NCBI GenBank assembly: GCA_963666935.1
Contig: OY762936.1
Span: 496,001 to 560,000 of the forward strand
Length of the DNA: 64,000 nucleotides
Reading direction: 5' to 3'
Source of the DNA: G963666935 sp963666935
GTDB taxonomy: Bacteria; Bacillota; Clostridia; Christensenellales; CAG-138
Part shown: piece by piece, positions 35,035 to 43,176 of the stretch
How the letters are laid out: each line of letters starts with the position of its first letter
Position numbering within the stretch: position 1 is the first letter of the stretch
Program-made: the position numbers and the translations under genes
Notes under the pieces: model-generated
What the model saw: the letters and a program-made list of their open reading frames with translations, nothing else
The model's database searches: none
What the model was told of the DNA's origin: nothing

Positions 35035-36753
35035 GTGCGGGAGGCTGCGAAAAAGCTGTGGGCTGCCGCAGTACAGTACGTTGCAAAAGGGGACAAGCGT
35101 CCGGCTGTTGAATTTGCCAGTGCATTTCTGCTGTCAATGGCGGGGGCGGGAACCCTTGCACCCTTTGGTACGGCGTGTGTAGCGGCGGTATGGCTTTGCG
35201 GATGCTCGCCGCTGCCCGCGCTGATGGGCGCCATGCTGGGGGCGCTGACCGGAGGGTTTTATGCGTCCCTGTTCGCCACGGCGATGTATGGTGTGCTGGG
35301 GCTTTTATGGTACCTGTGGCGGGACGTAAAACGGGCAGATAAGTTCCTGATTTTGGCTGTGACAAATCTTTTGGGCATGCCGATCTTCTTTTTTGGGTCC
35401 ACGGAAGCTTGCATGATGGGACTTTCCGCCCTTTCACTGTCGCTGCTGAGCGCCACGGTGCTTTGCCGGGCGCAGTGCGGGTTGATCAAGTGGTCGAAAA
35501 AAAAGCTGCTGTCGGAGACGGAGCTCTTAAGCCTGTGCTGTGTTGCGGCGATTTTCTCCATGGCCACCGTGGGGCTTACGCCCTTTGAGATCAGCGTTGG
35601 AAAAACAATTGCCGCCTTTGCGGCGGTGTGCGCCGCGGGCGCGGCGGGAATTTCGGCAGTGGCAGCGGCGGCGGTGTTGGGCGTGGGCGCTGTGCTGGGC
35701 GGCGCGGACATGCCCTTTGTAGGTTGTCTGGCACTTTCTTCTTTGGGCGGCGCGCTGCTGCATCGGACGGGGAAGTGGGGCGCGGCCACGGCATTCGCAG
35801 GCGTGGGGTTTCTTTGCGCCGCTTATGTGAACATGGGGGTGCCTGCGTTTTTGGAATTTGGCATTGCTGCGGTACTCTATGCAATGATGCCGGACCATTT
35901 TCTTCAATTTGTGCGCGCCAGCGCCCGGCCCCGGCATGTGGCCGCTGCGGAGAAAAAGCTTTGGAACTACCGGCACCACGTGATGGAAACTGCCGTGGTT
36001 ATGAACGACATTTCACAATTCGTGGAGGAGTGCGCCAGTGGGGAAGAGGGGCGTTACGCAGTTAAACAGTTTAAAAGCATCAGCGAAGCCATGCGGCGGC
36101 TGCCCCAGGAGAATCCGGTTCGGCGGCAGTATGAAGTTTCTATCGGTACGGCCGGATGTCCAAAGGAAGACAGCGAGGAAACGGGCGATAGCATGGTGGC
36201 GCGGGAAATCGGGTCAAAGCAGCTGTTGCTGCTTTCAGACGGCATGGGAAGCGGCGAGGCGGCCCGGCGGGAGAGCTATGCCGCAGTAACCATGCTCAGT
36301 GGGCTGTTGGGCGTGGGGGTTGGCGAGCACGACGCGCTGGAATGCGTCAACCGCATGCTCATGCTTCGAAAAGACCCGGATATGTATGCGACGCTGGATG
36401 TCATGATATTCGATCTGGGGAAGGGAACGGCTAAGTTCATCAAGCATGGGGCACCGCCCAGCTATATCCTTCGGGCGGGGAAAGTCATGACGCTGCATGC
36501 AGAAACGCTCCCAATTGGAATTGTGGAGGAAGCGGCGCCGGGCACCCGGGAGGTATCGCTCATGCGGGGCGACACCGTGGTGATGATGACGGACGGCGTC
36601 ATGGACGCGCTGGGCCGGGAGCTTTTCGCGGCCTTAATCGAGCGGGTTGGGGGTGCGAACACCGCAAAGGACGCGGCACAGGCCCTTTTTCTGGCTGCCC
36701 GGGAGCGAAGCGGCGCGGACGACATCAGCGTAATTGTTGCACGAATATGTTAA
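35035..36753 (+). CDS. spoIIE: SpoIIE-type membrane PP2C phosphatase
   Basis: In sporulation SpoIIE dephosphorylates SpoIIAA and so activates sigma-F in the forespore. The 572-residue product has a hydrophobic N-terminal half with about eight to ten membrane helices (to about residue 300), a short linker, and a C-terminal PP2C-type domain. Metal-binding aspartates lie in LLLLSDGMGSGEAA, VVMMTDGVMD and ADDISVIV. It is shorter than the roughly 800-residue Bacillus protein because the middle region is reduced. GTG 35035 is chosen for its GGGGGAGG 4 nt upstream; TTG 35002 is a longer alternative. Confidence 0.85.
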   Translation: MREAAKKLWAAAVQYVAKGDKRPAVEFASAFLLSMAGAGTLAPFGTACVAAVWLCGCSPLPALMGAMLGALTGGFYASLFATAMYGVLGLLWYLWRDVKRADKFLILAVTNLLGMPIFFFGSTEACMMGLSALSLSLLSATVLCRAQCGLIKWSKKKLLSETELLSLCCVAAIFSMATVGLTPFEISVGKTIAAFAAVCAAGAAGISAVAAAAVLGVGAVLGGADMPFVGCLALSSLGGALLHRTGKWGAATAFAGVGFLCAAYVNMGVPAFLEFGIAAVLYAMMPDHFLQFVRASARPRHVAAAEKKLWNYRHHVMETAVVMNDISQFVEECASGEEGRYAVKQFKSISEAMRRLPQENPVRRQYEVSIGTAGCPKEDSEETGDSMVAREIGSKQLLLLSDGMGSGEAARRESYAAVTMLSGLLGVGVGEHDALECVNRMLMLRKDPDMYATLDVMIFDLGKGTAKFIKHGAPPSYILRAGKVMTLHAETLPIGIVEEAAPGTREVSLMRGDTVVMMTDGVMDALGRELFAALIERVGGANTAKDAAQALFLAARERSGADDISVIVARIC

Positions 36754-36778
36754 AATAAGAAAAAAACAGCAAACGCTC

Positions 36779-36807
36779 TTTATTTAAAACATGGAGTCAA
36801 GTATAAT
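36779..36807 (+). promoter_or_regulatory. Promoter for the LOG-family gene
   Basis: TTTATT (36779-36784), 17-bp spacer, perfect TATAAT (36802-36807). The leader is about 24 bases. Confidence 0.45.
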
Positions 36808-36837
36808 CAAGATAGATTTTAAGAGGATTTGTGTTGA

Positions 36838-37428
36838 GTGGAATACGTATGCGTGTTTGGAGCATCTTGCTCCAAAATTGACAGAAATTATATTGACAGC
36901 GCGTTTGAAGTGGGATTTTTGCTGGCCAAAGCGGGAATGGGTATGGTGTTCGGCGGCGGAGACAGCGGCCTCATGGGCGCCTCAGCCCGGGGTGTTACGG
37001 CTGGCGGCGGCAGGATGATCGGCGTGATTCCGGAAAAGCTGAATCAACCCGGAATCCCGTATCGGGAATGCGACGAGCTCATTGTAACGCCGGACATGCA
37101 CGTGCGAAAGGCCACCATGGAGCGCCTGAGCGGCGGGTATATTGCGTTGCCGGGCGGGTTTGGAACGCTGGAAGAACTGATGGAAGTGCTCACCCTCAAT
37201 CAACTTGGGTATCTTTGTGCACCCGTGGTCATCCTCAATACCAACGGCTATTATGATTCACTCATCAACCAATTGAACGAATGCGCCGGGCAGGGGTTTA
37301 CGCATCCCTTGTATCTGGATATTTTTGCTGTAGCGGACACGCCTTCACAGGCCGTAGAACTGGTCAGAACCCATCAAATTCCCAAGCTCCCAAATAAAAT
37401 GAAGGATGCGATTCAAGATGACGTCTAA
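36838..37428 (+). CDS. LOG family protein (TIGR00730, lysine-decarboxylase-like fold)
   Basis: The 196-residue product has the Rossmann-type start YVCVFGAS, FGGGDSGLMG and the family signature PGGFGTLEELMEVLT near 100-113. Members cleave the ribosyl group from nucleotide monophosphates, in plants releasing cytokinins. The bacterial substrate here is not known. The start is GTG 36838, 11 nt after AAGAGG. The end overlaps the next gene by 11 bases. Confidence 0.85.
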   Translation: MEYVCVFGASCSKIDRNYIDSAFEVGFLLAKAGMGMVFGGGDSGLMGASARGVTAGGGRMIGVIPEKLNQPGIPYRECDELIVTPDMHVRKATMERLSGGYIALPGGFGTLEELMEVLTLNQLGYLCAPVVILNTNGYYDSLINQLNECAGQGFTHPLYLDIFAVADTPSQAVELVRTHQIPKLPNKMKDAIQDDV

Positions 37429-37792
37429 ACACAATATCATGGTTTGTGTGACAAATACGAAGACCTGCGATAAGCTTGTTGCCAGAGGAATGGAACATAC
37501 AAATGAGGGAATCCATGTTGTACATTGTGTGGAAGTGGGAAGGAATTTTTTAGGAACGCCTTTTGAGGGCGACGCCATAGAATATCTGTTTACCGCGGCG
37601 CAGTTGGCGGGCGCGGATTTGGCGTTGCTTCGGGCGCCGAATGTGGACGATGCACTGGTGGAGTATGCCAGCAAGCACAACATCGATACCATTATCATGG
37701 GTGCAAGCGAGTCCTTAAAAAATGGGGGCGAAAGCATTATCACGCGGCTGCAGCGGCGGCTGCCGGAGGTGCAGTTCGACATCGTAATCTGA
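37418..37792 (+). CDS. Universal stress protein (UspA-like)
   Basis: The 124-residue product starts with the Usp-like strand NIMVCVTNTKTCDKLVARG and has IDTIIMGASE near 92-101, the region that in ATP-binding Usp members contacts the nucleotide. It resembles the Usp module of KdpD-type sensors more than free-standing UspA. ATG 37418 is preferred to ATG 37406, which directly abuts its AAGG. Translationally coupled to the LOG gene. Confidence 0.7.
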   Translation: MTSKHNIMVCVTNTKTCDKLVARGMEHTNEGIHVVHCVEVGRNFLGTPFEGDAIEYLFTAAQLAGADLALLRAPNVDDALVEYASKHNIDTIIMGASESLKNGGESIITRLQRRLPEVQFDIVI

Positions 37793-37804
37793 AAATAAGA
37801 ATTT

Positions 37805-37830
37805 GGCTGCATAGGCTGCAGCCTTTTTTT
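37805..37830 (+). terminator. Intrinsic terminator
   Basis: GGCTGCA (37805-37811) pairs with TGCAGCC (37817-37823) around TAGGC, followed by seven T. Confidence 0.88.
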
Positions 37831-37898
37831 GTATGATAGAATCAAATAAGCACACCGTGCATATCCGAACCCGGTTTGCTTAAAAACGGAGGAAAACA

Positions 37899-39680
37899 AT
37901 GCAGCTGAAAAAAAGAGAAGAGATGGATCCTCGCTACCAGTGGGACCTGCGCAATATTTTCGCCAGCGAGGACGCATGGGAGGCCGAATACAGATCTGTG
38001 GAAGCACAAATCTTCAAGGCTTCTGCCTTTATGGGGAAACTCGGGGAAATGGAGCAGGTGAAAGCGGCGCTTGATGCGCACTACGCAATTTTGAAGCGGG
38101 TGCAGCGGGTATATCTTTATGCGGAGTTGAAGAAGGCCGAGAACAACGGGGATCCGGCTGCCCAGGCTATGTGGGATCGAGCCATGCGGCTGCTGGTATC
38201 GCTGGATACTGCGGCTAGCTATATCATCCCAGAGCTGGCGGCGCTTCCCGAGGAAACGCTGCGGCGCTACATTGACAATCCCGACCTGTCGGTCTATCGG
38301 CATGGCCTTGTGGATATCGAGCGGAGCAAAAAGTACGTGCTTTCTTCGGCGCGGGAGAAGATGCTCTCTATGCTCAGCGAGGCGGCCCAAACGCCGGACA
38401 ACGGCTTTACCATGCTGGAAAGCGTGGATATGACCTTTCCCACCATCCATGACGAGGTAGGGAAAGAGGTTTCACTCACCCACGGTAATTTTTCGGTCTA
38501 CCGGGAGAGCCAAGATCGCAGGGTGCGCAGGGAAGCGTTTGAAACGTACTTCGGCGAGTTTAAGCGATATATCAACACCTTTGCGGCCCTATACGGGGGC
38601 AGCGTCAAGTTCGACAATTACTTTGCGGATGTGCGGGGGCACGAAAGTGCGCTTGCGCAGGCGCTCTTTGCCAACAATGTTCCCCTTTCCGTATACGACA
38701 GCCTCATCAAAGCCGTGCACGACAAGCAGCCCGCTATGGAGAAGTACATCGGACTTCGCAAAAAGGCGCTGGGCCTTGACGAAATGCACATGTACGACCT
38801 TTATAACCCCATTGTGGAGGATGCAGTCGCGTCCTATTCCTTTGACGAGGCGAAGGCGCTGGTAAAAAAGGCTTTGGCGCCACTGGGGGAAAAGTATGCC
38901 GCCTTGCTGGAGCGGGCCTATGCGGAACAATGGATGGACGTATATGAAAACCAGGGGAAGACCACGGGAGCTTTTTCCTGCGGCGTCTACGGGGTTCACC
39001 CCTATGTGCTCTTGAACTATACGAATACGCTGGACGATGTGTTTACCATGGCCCACGAGCTGGGGCATTCCATGCATTCTTATTTCTCTGATGAAGCACA
39101 AGATTATGTGAACCACGAGTATTCCATCATGGTGGCGGAAGTGGCCTCCACAGTCAACGAGGTGCTGCTCTTAAAGTATTTGGTGGCAAACGAAGCGGAC
39201 GAGAAGCGCCGGGGCTACCTTTTAAACCACTTTATTGAAGGCTTTCGCACCACCTTGTTTCGGCAGACGCTCTTTGCGGAATTTGAAAAAATCACCCACG
39301 AAATGGCCAAGTCCGGCGAGCCTCTCACCGGCGAAGCCCTCAACGCCGTATATCGCAAACTCAACGAACAGTACTACCCAGGCGTTACGGTGGATGCGCT
39401 GCAGGAAATCGAATGGGCCCGCATCCCGCATTTTTACAATGCCTTTTACGTGTACCAGTATGCCACGGGCTACTCCTGCGCGGTGGCCATTGCTGAGCGG
39501 ATTCTCCGCACCGGGAACGCGGAGGAATACCTCCGGTTTCTCACGACTGGCGGAAGCGATTACCCCTTGGAAGAATTACGCGTTGCGGGGGTAGACCTCT
39601 CCAGCCCCAGTGTGGTGGACAGCGCATTGAGAACATTCGAAAAAACAGTGGATGAGCTTACGATTTTGCTGAAGAAATAA
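37899..39680 (+). CDS. pepF: Oligoendopeptidase F (M3 family)
   Basis: Cytoplasmic zinc peptidase that degrades oligopeptides, including signal peptide fragments. The 593-residue product has the N-terminal helical region, the zinc motif HELGH in FTMAHELGHSMHSYF (about residue 385), and the M3 pattern YEN..GKTTGAFS.G upstream. CGGAGG lies about 7 nt before the ATG. It follows a terminator, so it has its own promoter, perhaps around TATGAT at 37833. Confidence 0.93.
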   Translation: MQLKKREEMDPRYQWDLRNIFASEDAWEAEYRSVEAQIFKASAFMGKLGEMEQVKAALDAHYAILKRVQRVYLYAELKKAENNGDPAAQAMWDRAMRLLVSLDTAASYIIPELAALPEETLRRYIDNPDLSVYRHGLVDIERSKKYVLSSAREKMLSMLSEAAQTPDNGFTMLESVDMTFPTIHDEVGKEVSLTHGNFSVYRESQDRRVRREAFETYFGEFKRYINTFAALYGGSVKFDNYFADVRGHESALAQALFANNVPLSVYDSLIKAVHDKQPAMEKYIGLRKKALGLDEMHMYDLYNPIVEDAVASYSFDEAKALVKKALAPLGEKYAALLERAYAEQWMDVYENQGKTTGAFSCGVYGVHPYVLLNYTNTLDDVFTMAHELGHSMHSYFSDEAQDYVNHEYSIMVAEVASTVNEVLLLKYLVANEADEKRRGYLLNHFIEGFRTTLFRQTLFAEFEKITHEMAKSGEPLTGEALNAVYRKLNEQYYPGVTVDALQEIEWARIPHFYNAFYVYQYATGYSCAVAIAERILRTGNAEEYLRFLTTGGSDYPLEELRVAGVDLSSPSVVDSALRTFEKTVDELTILLKK

Positions 39681-39700
39681 AGACAGAAAGGAGATTTGCT

Positions 39701-40015
39701 ATGACATACGATGTGAATATGGATGCCATGCGAGAATACGTGCTTGGTAAGTACCGCAACGAGGGGGAGTTTGACTTCATGAAGGAGGGCATGCTGGAGA
39801 AAATCGTGGAGCTGCTCCTGCGCGTGGATGCCGCCTATATGGAAGGATTGGAGGAAGAGGGAGAATACGACGACGATGCCGCATACGAGCTCTTGTTCGA
39901 GAGCATGCGCAAGCAGTTTCCGGACTACAAAATGTATGCCATGCGGTTTTGCGAGGACTACCTAGACTTCGCCGAAGAGTTTCTAGTGAACGAGGGAGCC
40001 ATTGAATGGATCTGA
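39701..40015 (+). CDS. Acidic protein of 104 residues, unknown function
   Basis: The product is strongly acidic (EEEGEYDDDAAYELL in the middle), predicted helical, without signal peptide, membrane segment or cysteine motif. AAAGGAG precedes the ATG by 7 nt and the frame ends at a terminator, so it is a real gene, probably co-transcribed with pepF. I do not recognise the family. Confidence 0.65.
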   Translation: MTYDVNMDAMREYVLGKYRNEGEFDFMKEGMLEKIVELLLRVDAAYMEGLEEEGEYDDDAAYELLFESMRKQFPDYKMYAMRFCEDYLDFAEEFLVNEGAIEWI

Positions 40016-40018
40016 AAT

Positions 40019-40058
40019 AAAACAGCGGTGCGGGGAAATCCCGCGCCACTGTTTTATT
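40019..40058. terminator. Bidirectional terminator between converging genes
   Basis: AAAACAG (40019-40025) pairs with CTGTTTT (40049-40055), and GCGGG (40030-40034) with CCCGC (40040-40044), with a small internal mismatch. It separates the acidic 104-residue protein gene from yerC. Confidence 0.8.
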
Positions 40059-40344
40059 ATTTCAGCCTGCTTAAAACAGTCTTGTATCCGTCCGCGCCGT
40101 AGGTGAGGCATTTATTCACCCGGGAGATGGTGGCGGTGGAAGCACCTGTGTGCTCTGCAATGTCGGCGTATTTATCCCCGGCGTTGAGCATTTCCGCCAC
40201 TTGAAGGCGCTGGGCCAGCGCCTGAATTTCGCCGATGGTGGCCACATCGTCAAAGAAGCGATAGCATTCCTCCTCGGTCTTTAAAGAGAGGATCGCTTCA
40301 AAGAGGCGGCTGACATGCGGGCCATTTAGCTTGCTTGTGTACAT
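40057..40344 (-). CDS. yerC: YerC/YecD family TrpR-like DNA-binding protein
   Basis: The 95-residue product has the TrpR-superfamily helix-turn-helix ATIGEIQALAQRLQVAEML...YADIAEHTGASTATISRV and ends TVLSRLK. Trp repressor relatives of this type are predicted regulators of amino-acid genes; the ligand is unknown. AGGAGG lies 6 nt before the ATG. The leader contains remains of an amino-acid ABC transporter, which may be telling about its former targets. Confidence 0.9.
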   Translation of the reverse strand: MYTSKLNGPHVSRLFEAILSLKTEEECYRFFDDVATIGEIQALAQRLQVAEMLNAGDKYADIAEHTGASTATISRVNKCLTYGADGYKTVLSRLK

Positions 40345-40358
40345 ATTGACCTCCTACC

Positions 40359-40560
40359 GCTTTGAGAAAACTCTGCAGACGCTCGCTTTTGGGTGCACTA
40401 AACACTTCTTCGGGGGTGCCTTCTTCTGCGATGCGTCCGTCGTCGATGTAAATGATCCGGCTGCCGCCGTGGCTTCCGGGGTTGCGCCATTGGTGGATGC
40501 GCAGGCCGCGGCCAGAATCAGTATCATGTCTGCCATGAGGATCGCTAAAAACTTCTTTTT
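40359..40560 (-). pseudogene. Deletion scar of an amino-acid ABC transporter: SBP head joined to ATPase tail
   Basis: Reading leftward from 40557, one frame gives a lipoprotein signal (KKFLAILMADMILILAAACAS) with an AAAC lipobox and an Ala/Thr linker, as in a solute-binding protein, but the ATG that should precede it is missing. From about 40459 a different frame gives RIIYIDDGRIAEEGTPEEVF and SERLQSFLKAV, the unmistakable C-terminus of a GlnQ-type ATPase. The two frames meet within about 20 bases and the permease is gone. The simplest reading is one internal deletion of an operon followed by decay. The ATPase frame now runs on into yerC without a stop. Confidence 0.75.
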
Positions 40561-40611
40561 TGTCCTTTTCCGTTAATCTGTTGCTTTGGGCGTCGCCCGT
40601 TGACAAGGTTC

Positions 40612-40640
40612 AGTATAACACTATGCTTTAGTAAAGTAAA
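40612..40640 (-). promoter_or_regulatory. Promoter of the lost transporter, probably now driving yerC
   Basis: Minus-strand TTTACT (plus 40640-40635), 17-bp spacer, TGT-TATACT (plus 40620-40612), an extended -10 box. The first intact start downstream is that of yerC. Confidence 0.6.
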
Positions 40641-40650
40641 GTGATAAAGT
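40626..40650. repeat. TAAAG repeat cluster at the old transporter promoter
   Basis: CTTTA-G-TAAAG palindrome (40626-40636), then further TAAAG copies at 40637-40641 and 40645-40649. They cover the -35 region of the minus-strand promoter, the usual place for a repressor. Confidence 0.5.
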
Positions 40651-40673
40651 ATAAAAAACTTTAGGGAATTGTT

Positions 40674-40702
40674 TTGACCCTGAGGGCATCGTGTTGTATG
40701 AT
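40674..40702 (+). promoter_or_regulatory. Promoter for the DUF1015 gene
   Basis: TTGACC (40674-40679), 17-bp spacer, TATGAT (40697-40702); leader about 47 bases with CGGAGGA before the ATG. Confidence 0.7.
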
Positions 40703-40755
40703 AAAACGGGAAAAATAATGAGACATTATCATAATAAATCGCGGAGGATCATTCA

Positions 40756-42090
40756 ATGGCAAAGTACGAAAACTCCATTGGCGTAAAAGTGCCGGAACTG
40801 CTGCTGCCCAACAGAGATGCAGATATGGCAAAGTGGGCCGTGGTGGCTTGTGACCAGTATACATCCCAGCCGGACTACTGGGAGGAGACACAGCGCATTG
40901 TTGGCGCGGCGCCTTCGGCGCTCAATATTATGCTTCCCGAGTTCTATCTGGACAAGCCCGATGAGGCGGAGCGCATCATATCTATCAACGCCCATATGAA
41001 GGAATATATGAACAGCGACGTGCTTACGAACCGTGGGGAGGGTTTTGTTTTCGTGCGCCGCAGCGTGGACGGCAAAACCCGTACGGGCCTTATCGTGGCG
41101 CTGGATCTGGAGCAATACGATTACGCCAAGGGGTCCACAACCCTGATACGAGCCACCGAAGGCACCATTGTGGAACGCATTCCGCCCCGGCTGCGCATCC
41201 GCAGGGATGCGCAGCTGGAAATGCCCCATATCCTTGTGCTCATAGACGACCCACTTCGCACTGTCATCGAACCTATCGGCAAAGAGCTGCAAAAGACGGA
41301 AAAGCTATATGATTTTGAGCTAATGCAGCAGGGCGGGCATATCGAAGGGTATCTTGTGAAAGATTCGGCGCAGATACAGGGCGTTCTTAACGCGTTGAAT
41401 GCGCTGGTGGAAAAAGATGCCTACCAAAAGAAATACAATACCAATCAGGCGCCGCTGCTCTTTGCCATGGGGGACGGAAACCATTCCTTCGCCACTGCCA
41501 AGGCAAACTGGGAACGCGTCAAAAAAGAAGAGACGCTGACTGAAAAAGACGAGCATCCTGCCCGCTACTGTCTGGTGGAGCTGGAAAACGTGCACGATGC
41601 GGGTATCGTGTTTGAACCCATTCACCGAGTGCTGTTCCATGTGGACGAGGGCGCGGTACAGTGGATTCAAAAGAAGCTGGAAGCGCAAAACGGCAATTGC
41701 AAGACGCATTCGTTTGCTTCTATTGCAGAATGCAAAAAAGCCATGGAGGGCAAGATTGGCCATGTGATGCCCTTTATCAACTGGGCGGGAGCCGGGTGCT
41801 TCCATGTGGAACAACCCGTGGCGCAGCTTCCGGTGGGCACGCTGCAAAACGCGTTGGACGAGTTAATTAAAGAGCTCCCGGGCGTTACTATCGACTACAT
41901 CCATGGGGAGGACGTGGTGGAACAGCTCAGCACACAGGAAGATAATTTGGGCTTCTTGCTACCCCCTATGGACAAGAACGCGTTTTTTCGCACGGTGATC
42001 TTTGACGGCGCGCTGCCTCGCAAGACATTTTCCATGGGAGAGGCTCATGAGAAGCGCTACTATCTTGAGTGCAGGCGCATTACGAAATAA
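40756..42090 (+). CDS. DUF1015 family protein
   Basis: The 444-residue soluble product has family blocks WAVVACDQYTSQPDYWEE near 28-45, a middle LFAMGDGNHSFATAKANWE near 235-253 and LLPPMDKNAFFRTV near 400. The family is often beside serine or one-carbon genes, but biochemical function is not established. CGGAGGATC precedes the ATG. It has its own promoter and terminator, so it is monocistronic. Confidence 0.85.
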   Translation: MAKYENSIGVKVPELLLPNRDADMAKWAVVACDQYTSQPDYWEETQRIVGAAPSALNIMLPEFYLDKPDEAERIISINAHMKEYMNSDVLTNRGEGFVFVRRSVDGKTRTGLIVALDLEQYDYAKGSTTLIRATEGTIVERIPPRLRIRRDAQLEMPHILVLIDDPLRTVIEPIGKELQKTEKLYDFELMQQGGHIEGYLVKDSAQIQGVLNALNALVEKDAYQKKYNTNQAPLLFAMGDGNHSFATAKANWERVKKEETLTEKDEHPARYCLVELENVHDAGIVFEPIHRVLFHVDEGAVQWIQKKLEAQNGNCKTHSFASIAECKKAMEGKIGHVMPFINWAGAGCFHVEQPVAQLPVGTLQNALDELIKELPGVTIDYIHGEDVVEQLSTQEDNLGFLLPPMDKNAFFRTVIFDGALPRKTFSMGEAHEKRYYLECRRITK

Positions 42091-42105
42091 GGATGGAAGG
42101 AAAAG

Positions 42106-42135
42106 CGGCGGGTAGGACGGACCCGCCGGATTTTT
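42106..42135 (+). terminator. Terminator after the DUF1015 gene, directly ahead of the AEC gene
   Basis: CGGCGGGT (42106-42113) pairs with ACCCGCCG (42121-42128) around AGGACGG, followed by GATTTTT. It ends only 6 bases before the next ATG. Confidence 0.7.
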
Positions 42136-42141
42136 GGGAGT

Positions 42142-43083
42142 ATGGAATCATTTTTTAATTCGGTTTCGGCAGTCGTTGTAGTCCTTTTGATGATGGCGGT
42201 CGGGTATTTAATGGGACGCATGGGCTGGATGAAGCCGGAGCACAAGGGTGTGCTTACCAAGCTGATGATCAACGTCGCCGTGCCCTGCATGTGTATTTAC
42301 AGCATGCTTAGCAACGTGTCCAGAGATTTCATTTTACAGTCGGGCGTATATCTGGCTATCCCCTTTTGCAGCGCGGGGGCTGTGCTGCTCCTTGCGGTTC
42401 TTCTGGCAAGACTATTAAAGCTCCCCCGCCGTCGGATGGGGCCGTTTATCGTCATGTGCCTGTGCTCCAATGTGATATTCGCGGGGTATCCCATGTCTAT
42501 GGAGCTGTTCGGCGAAGTGTCGATTCCCTACATCATGTACCAGTTTGTGGTCACCACCATCATGTTTCAAAGCGTGGGAATCGGCGTGCTGGCGTATTCC
42601 GGCCGGGAGGACGGCAAGGGCTTTTTTTCTATGGAGGGGCTTAAAATGATCCTTAAAAACCCTCCGTTTGTAGCGCTGTTCGTGGCAATCGCCCTTGTGC
42701 TGCTGGAGGTAAAGCTGCCGAGCCCCATCATGAATTTCTGCAAGTATATGAACGGCATCGTATCCCCCGTGGGGCTGATTTACGCGGGCTTTGTCATTTA
42801 TGAAATCGGCTTTAAGGATATACGGCTGGAGCGGGGGCTTCCCACGGTCATGCTGGTTCGTTTCGTGGTGGCGCCCGGCTTATGCATCCTGTTCTCAAGG
42901 TTGTTTGGGGTTACAGGGCTGGGTCTTGAGGTGTTTGCGGTGCTGGTGGCGATGCCGGTGATGATCCAGACGATCATCATGTCTGCGGCGTTGGGTGCCG
43001 ATGAACACTACTGCGCGAAGGGTACGCTCTTAACAACCCTGGCAAGCTTTGTTGTGATTCCCGTGCTGATGGCGTTGATATGA
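42142..43083 (+). CDS. AEC (auxin efflux carrier) family permease
   Basis: The 313-residue product has about ten membrane helices in the two-bundle arrangement of AEC transporters, which move organic acids or amino-acid derivatives. Characteristic features are the N-terminal LMMAVGYLMGRMGWM, NVAVPC in helix 2 and MPVMIQTIIMSAALGADE near the end. Start ATG 42142 has GGGAG only 1 nt upstream, too close; the ribosome site is therefore weak or the hairpin ahead has a role. The substrate cannot be predicted. Confidence 0.85.
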   Translation: MESFFNSVSAVVVVLLMMAVGYLMGRMGWMKPEHKGVLTKLMINVAVPCMCIYSMLSNVSRDFILQSGVYLAIPFCSAGAVLLLAVLLARLLKLPRRRMGPFIVMCLCSNVIFAGYPMSMELFGEVSIPYIMYQFVVTTIMFQSVGIGVLAYSGREDGKGFFSMEGLKMILKNPPFVALFVAIALVLLEVKLPSPIMNFCKYMNGIVSPVGLIYAGFVIYEIGFKDIRLERGLPTVMLVRFVVAPGLCILFSRLFGVTGLGLEVFAVLVAMPVMIQTIIMSAALGADEHYCAKGTLLTTLASFVVIPVLMALI

Positions 43084-43129
43084 GCGCAGGAATATCCTGA
43101 AAAGAATTTAGAAAAATCACCTGACGCAC

Positions 43130-43164
43130 AGCGGGCGCTTCGGATTTTCGAAGCGCCCGCTTTA
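43130..43164. terminator. Bidirectional hairpin between converging genes
   Basis: A perfect 13-bp stem (43130-43142 with 43149-43161, core GCGGGCGCTTC) with loop GATTTT. The U-run is short on the plus strand (TTTAAA) and absent on the minus strand. Confidence 0.65.
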
Positions 43165-43176
43165 AAAAGGAAAAGT

